Of a DNA stretch of 64,000 nt, positions 26,034 to 39,108 are shown one piece after another. Made by a program: the position numbers and the translations under genes. Under the pieces are notes generated by a model. That model did not search any database. It had not been told where the DNA came from and worked only from the letters and a program-made list of their open reading frames with translations. Numbering within the stretch: the first letter of the stretch is position 1; every line of letters starts with the position of its first letter. The stretch comes from Panorpa germanica (Eukaryota; Arthropoda; Insecta; Mecoptera; Panorpidae): assembly GCA_963678705.1 (NCBI GenBank), contig OY783214.1, forward strand, positions 6,448,001 through 6,512,000, given 5' to 3'.

Positions 26034-26599
26034 TATAAATATCGATAAAGTTAAAATTAAATGAGTATATAAAAATGTACATACATTGGATGTAAAATAT
26101 AAAGTTACCCATCAGCAGTTTCACGTTTCAATTTTCCGTAATTTGACCTAGTTTAGTTTTTCAACTTTAATTGACGATGCTTCACGCTGTATTCGGTTTC
26201 ACATTATATTGATGATAATTAACTGAATTGTATCTTTTTTGGTAAACTCTTTCAGTAAGAGATAGATACTCTAATAAATTAAATTACTTTATTTATTTAA
26301 GAGCAACATATATTTGCTAATCATAAATAAATGAAAAGTTTAAAAGGTTGCGATGCCTCGAATGTGTGCTACACCATTTCTTAATATTAATATAAGACAT
26401 TTTAGGAACTGTAAATTTTTAACCAAACTTATGTGTTGTTCTGAAATCAAACACTTTTATTTTAGTACTTTACATACACATTAAATCAACTTAAACTTAA
26501 ATCATATTATCTTATCTGAAATCAAAGAAATGACATTTAAAGTTTATTATTTAAATTGTCAGTTCCTTTTTATTTAATTTTATAATAACTTAACATTAT

Positions 26600-26740
26600 T
26601 CACAGTGAGTTCTATCAGCTCTTACTCATAGCACTATACACACTACAATGAAAGTAGGTATAACTAATATATTTCGTTAGTTCACCTGACCAGAATCAGG
26701 TCAGTGTTATCAACTAAAGAAATATTCTGGCCAAGCTTGC
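26600..26740 (+). repeat. Relative of 11004-11090, plus strand
   Basis: It shares CACTATACACACTAC-like sequence and TTCACCTGACCAGAATCAGG with the minus strand of 11004-11090. It ends 34 bases before retrotransposon copy 26774. No open frame of note was seen. Confidence 0.4.
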
Positions 26741-26773
26741 TGCTTCCTGTGATAACTACATTTCATATTTTAT

Positions 26774-27268
26774 AAAATCAGACATGAAAGCGGAATTAGA
26801 AAAAAATGAAATGAAAAATTGGCAAGACAAGTGGGATAATTCTGATAAAGGTAGAGAATTTTATAAAATACAATCAATACTGAAACGTAAGCCATGGTTT
26901 GCCAAATTAACATGACCAAGAAGATTAATGACAATGACCTCAAGACTAAGAATGAATCATACTGGAGCTCCGAAATATCTAGCAAGAAACGAAATCATTC
27001 CAAACTCTATATGCGAATGTGGTGAAGAGGAGGCAGACCCTGACCACATTCTGTGGCAATGTAAAAATACAGCAATGGCAAGAAATGGACTCCAATGGAC
27101 TCCAAACACCTCCTTTTTGATTGAGAAACCGAAATTTATAACTGCAGTAGCCATGAATAGATCATTCTTGTTGTTTGAATATAACGTATAAGAAGAAGCA
27201 GAATAATATTAGGGGCGATAAAAGGCTACATGCATAGGAAGCCCGAGAAACTATATATAAAAAAAAAC
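26774..27268 (+). pseudogene. Non-LTR retrotransposon 3' end, KGREFYKIQ family, copy 2
   Basis: It starts at the same internal base as copy 1 (AAAATCAGACATGAAAGC) and keeps the CXCX8HX4C knuckle. It has a stop where copy 1 has Trp before the RRL motif, and lacks the segment following GLQ. The tail GGCTACATGCATAGGAAGCC is followed by eight A residues. The shared 5' truncation point suggests either a common truncated source or segmental copying. Confidence 0.85.
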
Positions 27269-28837
27269 TAAAGAAATATAATAACTTTAGATTATTTTCA
27301 TACTATATATATGATGTGGACCATTTATATATTTATTATATGTTCAAGTGTCAGTTCAGTTTGCTACAAGATATCCCTCAGCACCAACCCTCGCACAATG
27401 CACTTGCAACTGTTAATAGAGGCGCTCATTTCATGTGTATGAGTATTTCCATTCTCCCTTGTCTGTGTTGTGCAAGAGCATTCTCGTACATGCCATATAT
27501 GATGATTGATCGCAGTAAGCCCTAACTTATTGGCCCAGATCAGTTACATTAATACGTCATAAATTAACTGTTAAATGCCACGTTGGCAGTGTAATAGCAA
27601 CACTTGAGTTGTAGCAACGACAATGGGCGATACATGAATTTACTGAATTGACATGCATTCAGACTGGCTTGTATTACGAACGAATTAGCTTAGTTAAATA
27701 CAAAATATGTTGGATGTAATACATGAAAATCAAAATTGATGAAACACACATATTTCTAAATAGTTGACGTATTGATTAAAACTCAATTTCGTTTGAGTAA
27801 TCATTACTACATATATTATATTGCTTCATTTTTTATATGTATATTAAATATTCATTAGGAAAATAACCCCATTCGTAAGAAATGCTTTCTTCATCGATTT
27901 TAACATAGTAAACCATACATGGCACATTCATGGAAATTACATTTAATAATGTATCTGTTGAAAATTTTACTGCAGTGCAAGGTTATCCCTTGTTAACTTG
28001 ATACAACCTAATTCCAAGAAACTTCTCATATAGAAATAGTCTTGCATTGCAAGGTTAAATTTCTATCTGTTTGTAAATTAACATTTGTCTACGTTTGATG
28101 TATTATTCATAAAATAAAGAAACATTTTTTTCTATCAAAAGTGTTAATTAAAAGCTCGTATTAATACCTAATCAATGAACATACAAATCATCAGAGCTTT
28201 TAAAGTAAAACGTTAATTGAAAAGCTATGGTTTTATTATTTTTCATATAATTCATTTTTTTACAAGAGCTTTTTATAAATATAGGAATCCTCTTCTAGCT
28301 GCCGAAACGTTCTATGGAATAGATGCTTCAGCTCTAAAGCTCACCAAGCTCAACGCTACGTGGCTTTATTACTGACCAAAGCCCATTTTAATTCATTATA
28401 TCCATAATATATTTACGGACAGATGAACGCAGTATAGCTCTTGGCAAATTTGTAGTGCTTTAATTTTCTAGAACTAGCTTGTTATATGCGGGTTTTTTTT
28501 TTGTATTTACAAAAAATATGGCAGAATAAATAAGTAATGAGAGGTAAAGCTTAATACTTTTTTGAAATATTTATTACACAAGAATCTTTTTATTATACTC
28601 AACACATAAATATTATTTATTATGTTTATGTATTAAACGAGGGCCATTCGAATATTAACCGAAATTTTGTTCATTCATACCTTGAAAAGATATTGCAGAT
28701 TTAAAGTTTGAGATATTTTGTAATGTATTGATTGTACAGTATTGTAGATAAACTTATGTAAATTTCGAAAAAAAAGACCAAGATCCTAAGAAGCCCGGCA
28801 AATTATAAATAAATAAAAAATTAAATTTAAAACACAT

Positions 28838-29310
28838 AAGAAGAACAGCAAGGTTTAGATTGGGAAATGAGGAAAAAGGAAACAGATACTGGGAAAAGAG
28901 TGAGGAAAGAAAGTGTAGAGTGTGCGGACCGGAGGACGAAACACTGGAGCACAATAAGTTTGAGTGTAAGGAAAAAGTATCGAGCGAAAGGAATATTGGC
29001 CAGCTATTAAAGGGAGGCAGTGAAGGAAAGAGGTGGATGGCGGAAATAGTAAGAAGGAAAGAAAAATCAGGAGAAGAAATAAGCTGATGGCAGGGTTGCA
29101 CAAGGAACAGGAAGAGAAAGGAAGTACTAAAAGAGGCAATGAAGGGAATCAGGAGAAAGAAAGAAGTAGCGAGGAAACAGTTAAACTTCAGCCCAGAAAA
29201 ATAGACTAGGGAATAGATCAGTACAGAAGGAGGACTAGGGAAAATGAAGGAAGAGGGTCAAGAGAAGAAGAAGCAGAAAGTACGTTTGGAGATAAAAAGG
29301 TCTAGAATAA
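28838..29310 (+). pseudogene. ARFRLGNE-family retrotransposon 3' end with intact knuckle
   Basis: The frame reads RRTARFRLGNEEKGNRYWEK, then CRVCGPEDETLEHNKFEC (CX2CX8HX4C, all ligands kept), then LLKGGSEGKRWMAEIVRRKE and a stop at about 29087. About 200 bases of purine-rich 3' UTR follow. It is the best-preserved knuckle of this family in the window, but the upstream RT is absent. Confidence 0.8.
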
Positions 29311-29394
29311 TGTAAATTTAATTGTCTGCGAAGTGACCGTCGTCCATATATAAAATCCAGTTATCTGGTCCAGCTCGTTATCTAGTTTGCATGG

Positions 29395-29640
29395 GGAACA
29401 TGAAGAGAGAGGGTCAAAAGAAGAAGAAGCAGAAAGCACTTTTTGGGTCTAGAATAATTTTTTTTTTTTTTAGTTTTAATAAATAAATAAAGTCTAGTTT
29501 TAAGAAAATAATTAGTTTTAAATAAAATTAGTAAGTTTAGTTTTAAGGTTGAATTGTTAAGATAGGAATGAAATGTAACAAGAAATAGAATACGGTAGAT
29601 TGTAAAGCCGAAAGGCACACACAATTAACAATAAATAATA
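29395..29640 (+). pseudogene. ARFRLGNE-family 3' UTR, second partial copy in tandem
   Basis: GGTCAAAAGAAGAAGAAGCA at 29411 repeats the motif at 29257, about 155 bp earlier. The tail GATTGTAAAGCCGAAAGGCA at 29597 is followed by CACACAATTAACAATAAATA. Unrelated sequence (29311-29394) separates the two, so this is either a second insertion or a duplication. Confidence 0.65.
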
Positions 29641-30250
29641 ATAAAAAATTAAATTAAAAAAGATAATGCAAATTTAATAAACAAAAACGAAGGTAAAGAC
29701 ACTTGGCAATAAATGTCATTGTTTGAAGAACCTTGAAGAATCAAAGGTAGATGATTTGCATTCTTATTGTATTGTATAATTATGGTAATTAAATACTGAA
29801 TATTCAGCGATGCTTTCTTAATGTTTTAAACAAGATCCAGCCCCTATTAAGTTGGTATTTCTCTTTAAGATCCTCATAGTCATCTTTTGTTAATTGACTT
29901 ATCTACTTATAAATTTTAAATGTTTATTCTTTGTTTAGGAATTTTAGTGGTTTGATTATTAAAATGAACTTGAAAATTATTAACTGAATACTGAGTTGTT
30001 TAACTAGGTTTTAAGATTTCAACCCTGATAGTAGTTTTTTATGATGATAGTTTTGCAAAAGTAAATAATACTCATGCATTTTTCATCGTAGTTTATATTG
30101 AATTATTCACTAATTCAATCAAATGTTATGGATCTAGTATAATCCATATATATATATACAAGTATATTATGTTAGAAAACAAGTAAATTACATAACAGAA
30201 GCCTGTCACAAAGTTTTACCTGAAGGAGCTTGTTACTTGTCTGATTTATT

Positions 30251-30450
30251 NNNNNNNNNNNNNNNNNNNNNNNNNNNNNNNNNNNNNNNNNNNNNNNNNN
30301 NNNNNNNNNNNNNNNNNNNNNNNNNNNNNNNNNNNNNNNNNNNNNNNNNNNNNNNNNNNNNNNNNNNNNNNNNNNNNNNNNNNNNNNNNNNNNNNNNNNN
30401 NNNNNNNNNNNNNNNNNNNNNNNNNNNNNNNNNNNNNNNNNNNNNNNNNN
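30251..30450. other. Assembly gap (200 N)
   Basis: A run of exactly 200 unknown bases; open frames crossing it are artefacts. Real gap size is unknown, since round numbers are usually placeholders. Confidence 0.99.
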
Positions 30451-32030
30451 GGCATTTCTGAAAACTATTGAGAGACCCGAAAATCTCATCGACGTTATTT
30501 CAAAAAAAAATTGCGAGAAAAATAAAACAACAAGCAATATAAATGTTCAACCTTTTTTTATTAAAAAAAAAGGTTAGGTCATAAATTTACGAAATATAAA
30601 ATCTGGTAAACAAAAATCTGTTAAATATTTTATTTTATAATTTTGTCTTTTACACCATTTTGTAGCCGAACGGAAACGAATGTTTTAAGGGAAAATATAT
30701 GTGAATATAAATTATTTACAATGCGATTGTTTGAAGACATTTTAAGCTTCAGTTGCCGCAAAAATGTCGTTGAGTATAGGTGTTAGTAGTGTCAACCTGT
30801 AAAAATGCCGAAATTAGATGAAAGTGATGATGCATTAAGTGAAATTAAACCAGTTGATCAACTGTGTATAAAGAGAAATTCTTCAAAGTTTATTTTTTTT
30901 TTAAATTTAATACAATTAATGGTAATATGCTTAGTGTGTGAAAAATTTAGAATAAAAAAAAAATTTGCTGAATTAATGTAATGAATTACTTTGTTTAAGA
31001 CTATCTTAGACGAGACTAAAACGGAACCAATTTGTCTAAACTTACGAGAACGAGGCGAGATTTTTGAAACTCTCGCCTTATCTCGTCTCGTGTGAAGCCC
31101 TAATACATATAAACTTTAAATAATTTATTTTCTTGTTAGAATTAGTTATTTACAACAAACAAAGTACGCCACTGGTTATCGACATAAAATATAAGAAACC
31201 ATTTCATAATGTGGTATTATTATGGTAAAATAAAAATGAAAAATCATTTTCCATTACAGACTATTCTAGCGTAGTTGATTTCTTATGTTTTTTCCGCATT
31301 GAACTTATATAAAATAGTCTCCGCATAAAAGAAAAATGAAAAGTAATATAAAATAATTCATTCTTTGGTAAGACCCAAGAAAATCAAATAAAGAACAGAG
31401 GAGGCGACCATTCGAGTCGAACTCAACAATAAGAACTAAAAGATTCACTGTGATTAAATTTTAATTGAAAACGGTAAAAGTTTTGTGTCAAATCGAAACT
31501 TGAGCATTTGTTACAGTTACTAATATTTGAAAAGATGTACTAGTAATGCTGGAGGAAGAACAATGGCAAATAACTTATTATTTTGTATTTGTAAATACAA
31601 TGTCTTAAGGGTATTGCTCTACAATAACTTTTACAAGAAATTTGCAACAAAAATATCCGATGTTTCTTGAACTGAAATAAATACATTTCTGTTCTTATTT
31701 GTTATTGAAATATACAACGTTCAAAAGTAGTGATGTAAATATTCAAATAATTATTTTCATTTTAATACTCTTTATATAGACTATAAAAGTAGTGCTTGCC
31801 TAAGAACGGCAAAAATACATTTATTTAAGGCTTAACCTTAAGATTTAAATTCTTGTCGTGCTACAATATAATTCAAAACTTTTATTATAGTAGAAAGGGT
31901 AATAGAACTTATAGAAAAGCAAAATCTTTAGCCCAAGTCCATCCAAATTTAGTTCAGAGTCGTTAAACATACAAATCTCGTATGAACGTATATACAAAAA
32001 CTATCATGTATATATGCATAAACGTACCAC
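30451..32030. other. Spacer after the assembly gap
   Basis: No gene or repeat pair was identified. A CTCGCC/GGCGAG-containing stretch at 31030-31095 (ACGAGGCGAGATTTTTGAAA, then CTCGCCTTATCTCGTCTCG) is partly self-complementary. Confidence 0.4.
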
Positions 32031-32033
32031 TTA

Positions 32034-32534
32034 CGCCATCCGCACACGACGCGACTGGTTGCAAACTTTAGCTCCGAATCTGCCCGAAGCGAATGTGATT
32101 ACAACTGTTGTTAGTGAGAGATCGAGATATGAGATATGAGATAAAACACGAGAAAGGCACACGAGTCGGCTGATTGCAAACTAAGCGCAGCCATGTCGAG
32201 CCGTGTATTGTGATTCTATAGAATATTTAACAATAGCAAAACAGGGGATTCTATTGTGTTGTATTTGATTGAATGTATGTATTTAAATACTTTTCGTAAA
32301 CATCTCTGTTGATGATGTCATCATGAAACCAACAGTGCTCTGCGACCGAGAAATCTAGTCGCTGAATATATGCTCAAAACCAGTTTCAAATCAGTTTAGT
32401 TACGTTCGTTCCGTGTCTTTTATCTCTCTCGTAAACACGTTCGTTCTTTTACTAACAACACAGTTGTAATGACATTCGGTTCGGGCAGATTCGGGGCTAA
32501 GGTTTGCAACCACTCGCGTCGTGTGCTGAGAGCC
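32034..32534. mobile_element. PIF/Harbinger-like MITE, copy 1 (TTA target)
   Basis: TIRs of roughly 65 bp carry CGCACACGACGCGA, TGGTTGCAAA and AATCTGCCCGAA blocks at both ends. TTA at 32031-32033 and 32535-32537 is a 3-bp TWA-type target duplication, as expected for PIF/Harbinger. No transposase frame was seen. Internal sequence is shared with 42097-42565 (inverted) and about 16900-17215. Confidence 0.75.
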
Positions 32535-33717
32535 TTACACAATTTACCACTAATATTTAGGAAAAGCTACAGCCAAAGAGCTTTTAAGTTCTCTTACGGA
32601 ATTTAGTTTAAGTACATGATTTAGAGGGATGAGGCTGATTTTGCTTTTGTTATATGCATCGACAACGAAACCACCAGATTATTACCTTATACTGTTTAGA
32701 TCATTTTGTGATGATGATTTTTTGAATGATGTTTTATGATGAATACTGAAAATCGAGTAAGATTACTAAATATAAATAAAAAAGGGATATTTTATTATTC
32801 ATTGATCTGTAATAATTTAATTGAAAGTCGTCAAATAATATTTGTTCAATATACCTAATATTTACGATGTCAGGTCTATCAGTAAAATAACATTTTAACA
32901 TAAAACAGTTGGTAAGATTGACAGGCGGATATTTGCACATGTCGACCGTCGACATGAAGGGTGGAAGATGGAGCAGGAGGGTGTAGTGGAAGAAGAGAGA
33001 ATATGACGAGAGACGGGAGCTTGTTAGTTAATGGCAGCTTGCTGCTTTGCTTGGTAGATGGTAGATGGCAGCACGGCAGCACGGTAGCAATTCGCTGTGA
33101 GGTTTGGGTTCGTGGATCAAGGATTAGATGCGTTGATTGTTTGAGCAAACAAATTTAAAAGGCTAAGTGACGTGTTATTAACGAGTTTGTGCGGTTGCCT
33201 TGTCTGCTTCAAATTTATTTCAATATTTTTTTTATCCGATGTTAAGTTAACATGAAATCTGTTATACTGTCAGAGATTTGATTGTTAAAGTACTTAGTAA
33301 TGAAACATTAAAGAAAGCATTTTACATTTTTAATGGTAATATATACAGTAGGTATATTTTAACAATTTCACCATAAATTGTTTTTCCACATCTGAGAGCA
33401 GACGATGGTTTTGTGAAATAATACGGCGTTGATTTTTGTTAAATTAAATAAATTCTTTGAAATATATTCATAAGGGAATAAATAAATAATAACGACCAAA
33501 GCAAAAGTCTAACAGACCATTAGTAAATTGGGAGAGGTTACATTATAAATATTTAGAAAGAAATTAGCAGAGGTAGACAATTTTCAACAGTAGTGTGCTT
33601 CTTTCTGGAGCTTAGGATTAATTAAGCCTTTTTTATTTAATTTATCACACGGTCTGATCCGGTGATCGATCTTGAAGATACTGCAGTCAATACTCTCGCT
33701 AACTGTGTCGTCGTCTT

Positions 33718-34530
33718 AGGCCTGTCTCAGTATGGGACCGTATTTAAGCGACGGCGTATTCGGACGTAAATCGGCGGGTTGGGTGAGCTACAAAGCAAAC
33801 CGCCTATGTGTGTCACAGATCCCAGTAAACAATTTGGTGAAGTGCCCTATTTAGTGACGTTTCTATCACTATTTCACTTCAATTATAGTTCGCATCAACT
33901 TTATCTTCATTTGTATTCTGACAGGTGGAGTAATTTCGTCAACTGTAGCCGATAAAGTAGACATTTTAAATGAAAAAATGTGAGAAACTGAACTACGAGT
34001 ATAAATGAACTCTTCCATGACAAAAAAATCGTGACGCATCTTCAATATGATGTCAAAGTGACTCCAAAATGTTTACTGGGATGTCTGTAGTCAGTCGTCA
34101 GATAACTAACTTGTGTACTGTAGGGGGTGTATTGGAGTTCTTTAGCACTAATATAATTTATTATGAGAGCAAACTTTAACTTTAATTTTTATCGATACAC
34201 TACTGGTATTAAAGGGACTTTAGCATTTATTATATATCTGAGTTCTGGTTGTCGTGAATTTAAATTTAGTTCTATCGTATCGGTATCGGTGTCCATTATT
34301 CACTGAAATACAAACATAAACTGAAGCATGCAGAACATACTCGTCACAAGCGATGTCGCCAATAGATCTCATTTGAACCGTATTGCAGCGTAACAACAAG
34401 CGATCTTAGGTATCCCCTCCAGTCTGAGGCGGCTGTTTGCATTTACAAAAGTTCGGATAGGATATCGTTGTAGTAGTGGTAACGCTTGGATAAAATTCGC
34501 TTAAATACGGTGCCATACTGAGACAGGCCT
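33718..34530. mobile_element. TIR element with AGGCCTGTCTCAGTATGGG ends, containing a nested MITE
   Basis: The left end AGGCCTGTCTCAGTATGGG continues through CCGTATTTAAGCG and is mirrored at the right end (34499-34530) with one difference. The interior 34240-34500 is the reverse complement of much of 7770-7985. A CCCAGTAAAC MITE sits inside at 33821-34080. No transposase ORF was seen, so it is non-autonomous. The flanks give only a doubtful CTT duplication. Confidence 0.8.
33821..34080. mobile_element. CCCAGTAAAC-type MITE nested in the AGGCCTG element
   Basis: It starts CCCAGTAAACAATTTGGTGA and ends GACTCCAAAATGTTTACTGG plus G. AT at 33819-33820 and at 34081-34082 looks like a 2-bp target duplication. 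At 260 bp it has no ORF. Its orientation is opposite to copy A at 59171. Confidence 0.8.
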
Positions 34531-35260
34531 CTTATGGTGCAGAAACTAATATAGAAACCATAAAGATGTTGTAATTAAGATTACAAAAAACTTCTATAGT
34601 AGAATCAACAACCATGAAAATAATAACATTAATACTTTAGAAAAAATCACATCAGACATAATGTGGTATGGTAAATACCTCAATGCAAAACTACATTGTA
34701 TTAGATAAATATCTCTAAGTTAGTTATAAGACCACTTAAAAGAAGTGCTTTTCCCGTTTTTTGCACATACAAATCAAAATTACTCCTTATCCAACTCCAT
34801 TTTATAAATAGAAACTTTAAAATTAAAATAATGATAGCTCTAGTCAGATTTATTTAAAATAGACATAAGAAATGTTTAACAAATGTACAAAAAATGCTTG
34901 CTTTTCTTTTATAATTTGAGAAATGTAATCCAAAAAAGAAACCAGAAAATTCCCATTTTCCAAATGTACAATGAGACGTTAAGGAAAAGCTTGTAAATAA
35001 AATTAATACATAAATATTTCTATGATGAGTTCTTATCACGCCTTGCTTTAAGATAATAACAGAAATTGTACAACTATTGTGTGAATGCGCTTAGAGTCGT
35101 TTTTAGATGGTCAGATCAGTTGTGTAATCAGATTTTCTTTATTCAAGCGTAGAGCACATTGTACACACATAGATGAAAACTGTATCATTGCAGTAGCTTG
35201 ACAGTTGTATCGGTTGTATCGGCGTGTTTCTTTACACATCATATATTTTACTAACAACAG

Positions 35261-35466
35261 ATGACAGAATGTTCAATCAGATCAATCAGAGTTTCAACTC
35301 CGTTTTATACGATAAACGAACAGATCGTTTGAATCTGAATACGAACGTGAAAAAGGCCTTTAAGTATACGCGGTTAGCAGACGAATTGCATATATACAAT
35401 GCAGTGTTCTTCCCAGCAGGAGACTTCGTATTTATTTCAGGTGTAAACCACCTTTTGAACAAATAG
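35261..35466 (+). CDS. Candidate terminal exon or short ORF, unknown
   Basis: Frame MFNQINQSFNSVLYDKRTDR, LNLNTNVKKAFKYTRLADEL, HIYNAVFFPAGDFVFISGVN, HLLNK, then TAG at 35464-35466. A plausible acceptor (pyrimidine-rich, ACTAACAACAG) ends at 35260, and an ATG at 35269 could also start it. The sequence is less AT-biased than its surroundings and has balanced residue composition. I recognise no domain. It could be a gene fragment or a chance frame. Confidence 0.3.
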
Positions 35467-36394
35467 TAAAAATATATTAAGGATAAAAGTTATATTAAAA
35501 CCGTGCTTGATTCTTAACAATTACAAAAGTGTGTTACGGTAATAATACTACGGCAACTGCATTTCTTTAGATCGTTTTCTCGTCTAACACCCAAATTTTA
35601 AAACTATTTTACACATAATTTCTTATTTAGATTATAGGCACAACATGTATGGTGACCCTCACAGAATGACACAGAATCTAAATACAAATAATTATTAAAA
35701 ATGTTTATCCTCCCTGTATTTCATGATGGTAGAATATAATTTATGGGAGCTTCACTCGCACGGCATGCATCCTTTGCTTTGCTACACTCCGCGAAACAGA
35801 TATGTCAGCCTTCTTAACAATGACGTTGCTAAGAGTAGAAGATGCACAAGAAGTTATTGTAATTAAAACAAAACTTCTAAGTTAATTAATGTACTCTTTA
35901 CTGGAATATCGACATAATACATAAGATATAATACTACCGGAAATGTTTTGTATTGTGGCTATAGAAGGTGTGCGAGGGTCATTTGCAAAGTTACAGGTGT
36001 AAAAGAGAACACAATTTTATTTGGCTGACTCTCAAACATATACCGGATGACGTTATTTACTTGAAACAGTAAACTTAAGGTTACGAACAGAGTACTATCA
36101 CTTAGTGTAAAATTCATCACTGTCGCCTTAGGCGCCCTCAGTCCGCCATTTTTGGAATAATGAATCAAAATGCTCGGCGACTCAACATTTGAAGGGAATG
36201 AAGGGTGAAGGGAATGCACTGAGCTAAAGTTCAGTGCAGTTCAGTGATACCACATATTAAAACATAATATTTTTTACGTTTACAATTTCTGTTGGTAGAA
36301 TATCTACTGATATTAAAAATGTAACAAATAGTATTGAAAAAGAAATAATAAACTCAAATGTATTTCTACTAACAGAAATTAAAACCAAAACTGC

Positions 36395-36790
36395 TACTGC
36401 TTCGCTCCTCCTGTTACTCTCCCTCCTGTTTCTACTCTGCCATTCCTTCTCCTTCCCTTCCACCTCATCCCTTCACTGCCGCCCTATATCAACTGCCCAA
36501 TATTCATTTCGCTTATTACCTTTTTCTCACATGAAAACTTAATGTGCTCCAATGTTTCTATCTCCGTTTCGCACACCCTTTCCTTGCCCAGTATCTATTT
36601 TCTTTCTCCTCGTTTCTCAATCTAAATCTGGCAATCCTTCTCATGTTTGTTGTGTCTTTTTATCTTAAGTTTTCTGATATCTTTCTCTCCCAATTCCTTT
36701 AATATATTTTGTTATAATTGTTCTCCTCAATTTTTTCCATCTCCCTGTCTCTTCTCCTTAGCTCCTCTTCCACACTTGTATATTAGATAA
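36395..36790 (-). pseudogene. ARFRLGNE-family retrotransposon 3' end, minus strand
   Basis: Minus strand from 36780: a KIEENNYNKIY segment, then MRRIARFRLRNEEKENRYWA, then ETLEHIKFSC-like sequence without an intact first Cys pair. A decayed GGSEG region follows. Plus-strand reading frames here are shadows. Confidence 0.75.
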
Positions 36791-37619
36791 ACACGTTTAC
36801 GTAATTTCTTATGTTAGATAAACCTTAAATACACGTAACTGTGTGTAGTGACACAAATATTTATGTCAAAATTCACAGAAAATCTAAAAATATTTTGCAA
36901 TCTCTAAAAAGACGCTACTAGTATAGACATAGTTGTTAATAGAAATGTGAACAATATTTATTAATTAATTTGCTTTGTAAAACTTCTAATGAAACGATAT
37001 ACTTTTTGTGAAGTTGTTTGAAGAAGAAGAATGTTGAACTTAAAATTAATATAATAATTAAAAATATACGTTTTATTAGGTATCCTACAATTCAACTTTT
37101 CATTAAACTTTATAATTGGTTATTAATTATTGTAATGAAATATTATAAGGAAAAATTAATAATACTTTCAAAATTATTGATATATATTAAAATACGTAAT
37201 TAGTTAAATACGTGTAAAAAATAAATTAAAAGTAACAAGAAATAATCTTATATATTCACTATAGCGATAATTGAAAAATGAATGTTAAAAACCCTAAAGT
37301 AAATAAATAAATAAGCAATTAAGTAATTAATCTTAACATTTCAATTGGGATTGAGGATCTTCCATTAGTGCATAGTTAATACCGTAATCAGTGAAATTAG
37401 ATCCTGTAAATTATTAAACACAGTTTAGTTCCTTGTCTCTCCGCTTCACTGTGACTCGGTCCGACGTACTCGTATAAAGGTCTCCGTTAGCCAAGCGACT
37501 CCTGGGGGATGAGATTCCATCAAGTTATACTCTGCTTGTATGGACCATGGTTGTAATATTGCTAAACCTCCAGAGTGGAATTGGAAATATTTCCTGTTTC
37601 TATTTTATGGATTTTGGGT

Positions 37620-37890
37620 GTTCAAATCATAGGATTTGAGAAAATTTTATCATTGAACACCGTAATAAACATACCAAATTTCAACTTTCTATCTTTTATG
37701 AATTAAAAGTTATAGAGAAAAAAGTAAAAAAAAATTTTTTAGTTTTTCCAAAATTACGGGTTTCCAGGAAATTCAGGGGAAAATTCGAGGACGCCAAAAG
37801 TCTTAGAATTTTTATCTCTTTAAAATAGTAAATTTTCATAAAGATGCACGAAACAGTTTTCGAGCCACCATACAAATCGCGTAAATATAT
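37620..37890 (-). mobile_element. Fragment of the TAGAGATGTAA element
   Basis: It is antiparallel to 24750-24960 and shares TTGGAAAAACT and CCTGGAAACCCGTAATTTTG on its minus strand. Both copies translate to similar peptides in one frame, but neither frame has a start or a recognisable domain. Confidence 0.6.
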
Positions 37891-38684
37891 AAACAAATAA
37901 ATATACACTTGGAACATTATAATATAGGAAGATTTATTTTACATAAAAAATTTATTTAAAAATGTAATGTTACGTAACAAAATAATCTTTCAACATAAAT
38001 TTACATTTTCTGTAATAAAACTTTTTATGCAAGATTATATAATGTTACATATTATGTTAATATATTAGTAAGAGATTTTTAATATATTTTCCTTTATTTA
38101 ATGCCAATGCAACAGAATTAAGTTATACTTTGATAAATAACAAAGTGTATTATAAGTAAAAAATATAATGTGCTTTAGAGAGAATATTTTTCAAAGTTCA
38201 ATAAATAATTACATAAAATTTAAATGGTTAAAACATACATAATAGTTTTAGTTCACGATTTTCTGATTTTTATAAATTTTCGGATTGCTGTATGTCTCAG
38301 ACTAGAAATCCATAGCTAATCATCTATTCATTTGTCTGTCTACTCATGTCACTTGTCTATTATTCATTGCATTTAGCTATGAATTTCTATTTGGAATAAA
38401 CACCCGTAATATTTGTTATGGTAATCCGACACTGCTGCATCTCTATACAGACATCCCGGGGCATTATATATTAATGGAGAATGGCGTTCATCCCCAAACT
38501 CTGGACGTATGAGGACGAGGTCCCTGGTGGTCAATAATCTAATTTCTAATGTAATAGACACCTGAGACTAGCAGTTTTAATTTAATATACATGAAAATTG
38601 TTTCAAATTGTTGGTATTTTTGGATTTTGAGTGATTATCGTTAGGCTTACAAAAGGAATTGAATTAAATATAATTATCGTGGTA

Positions 38685-39030
38685 CAGTAGAACCTCTTTC
38701 ATTCGGCACCGATAATATTCTAATTTTTTTTTTCATTCTTTAGAGAGAATTTAAATCGACGAAAGTGTGATATTTATTAAAATAACTTTCAATGTTTGAA
38801 ATAAATTTTATATTATATCTTTTTCTTTAAACTTCACACCTTCTAGAATGATGAAAAACTTCTTTGGTTAATTAATATAAATAAATCTGCATGATAAAAC
38901 ACATAAAATAGATTTTTATCTAGAGTGATTTATCTATGGTATTCCTATCAATACTATTCAATAATTCGACAAACACAATTTATTCAGCAAAAGTGTGGTC
39001 CTTCTAAACCGGATTAAAGAGCCTTTACTG
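38685..39030. mobile_element. Pogo/Tigger-like MITE remnant
   Basis: It starts CAGTAGAACCTCTTTCATTC and ends GGATTAAAGAGCCTTTACTG. The CAGTAGAACCTC-type terminus is characteristic of pogo/Tigger elements of the Tc1/mariner group. TA precedes the left end; the right flank is CA, probably a mutated TA. At about 346 bp it is non-coding and ends about 80 bp before the element at 39109. Confidence 0.55.
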
Positions 39031-39108
39031 CACATATAAAGAAAACGTAAGGCTTACATAGAATAATGGTGAAAATTTCTACAGTGAAACATACAAATAT
39101 ATTTACAC

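Noticed and set aside
30172..30537. Open frames crossing 30251-30450
   Set aside because: They pass through 200 unknown bases and have no meaning.
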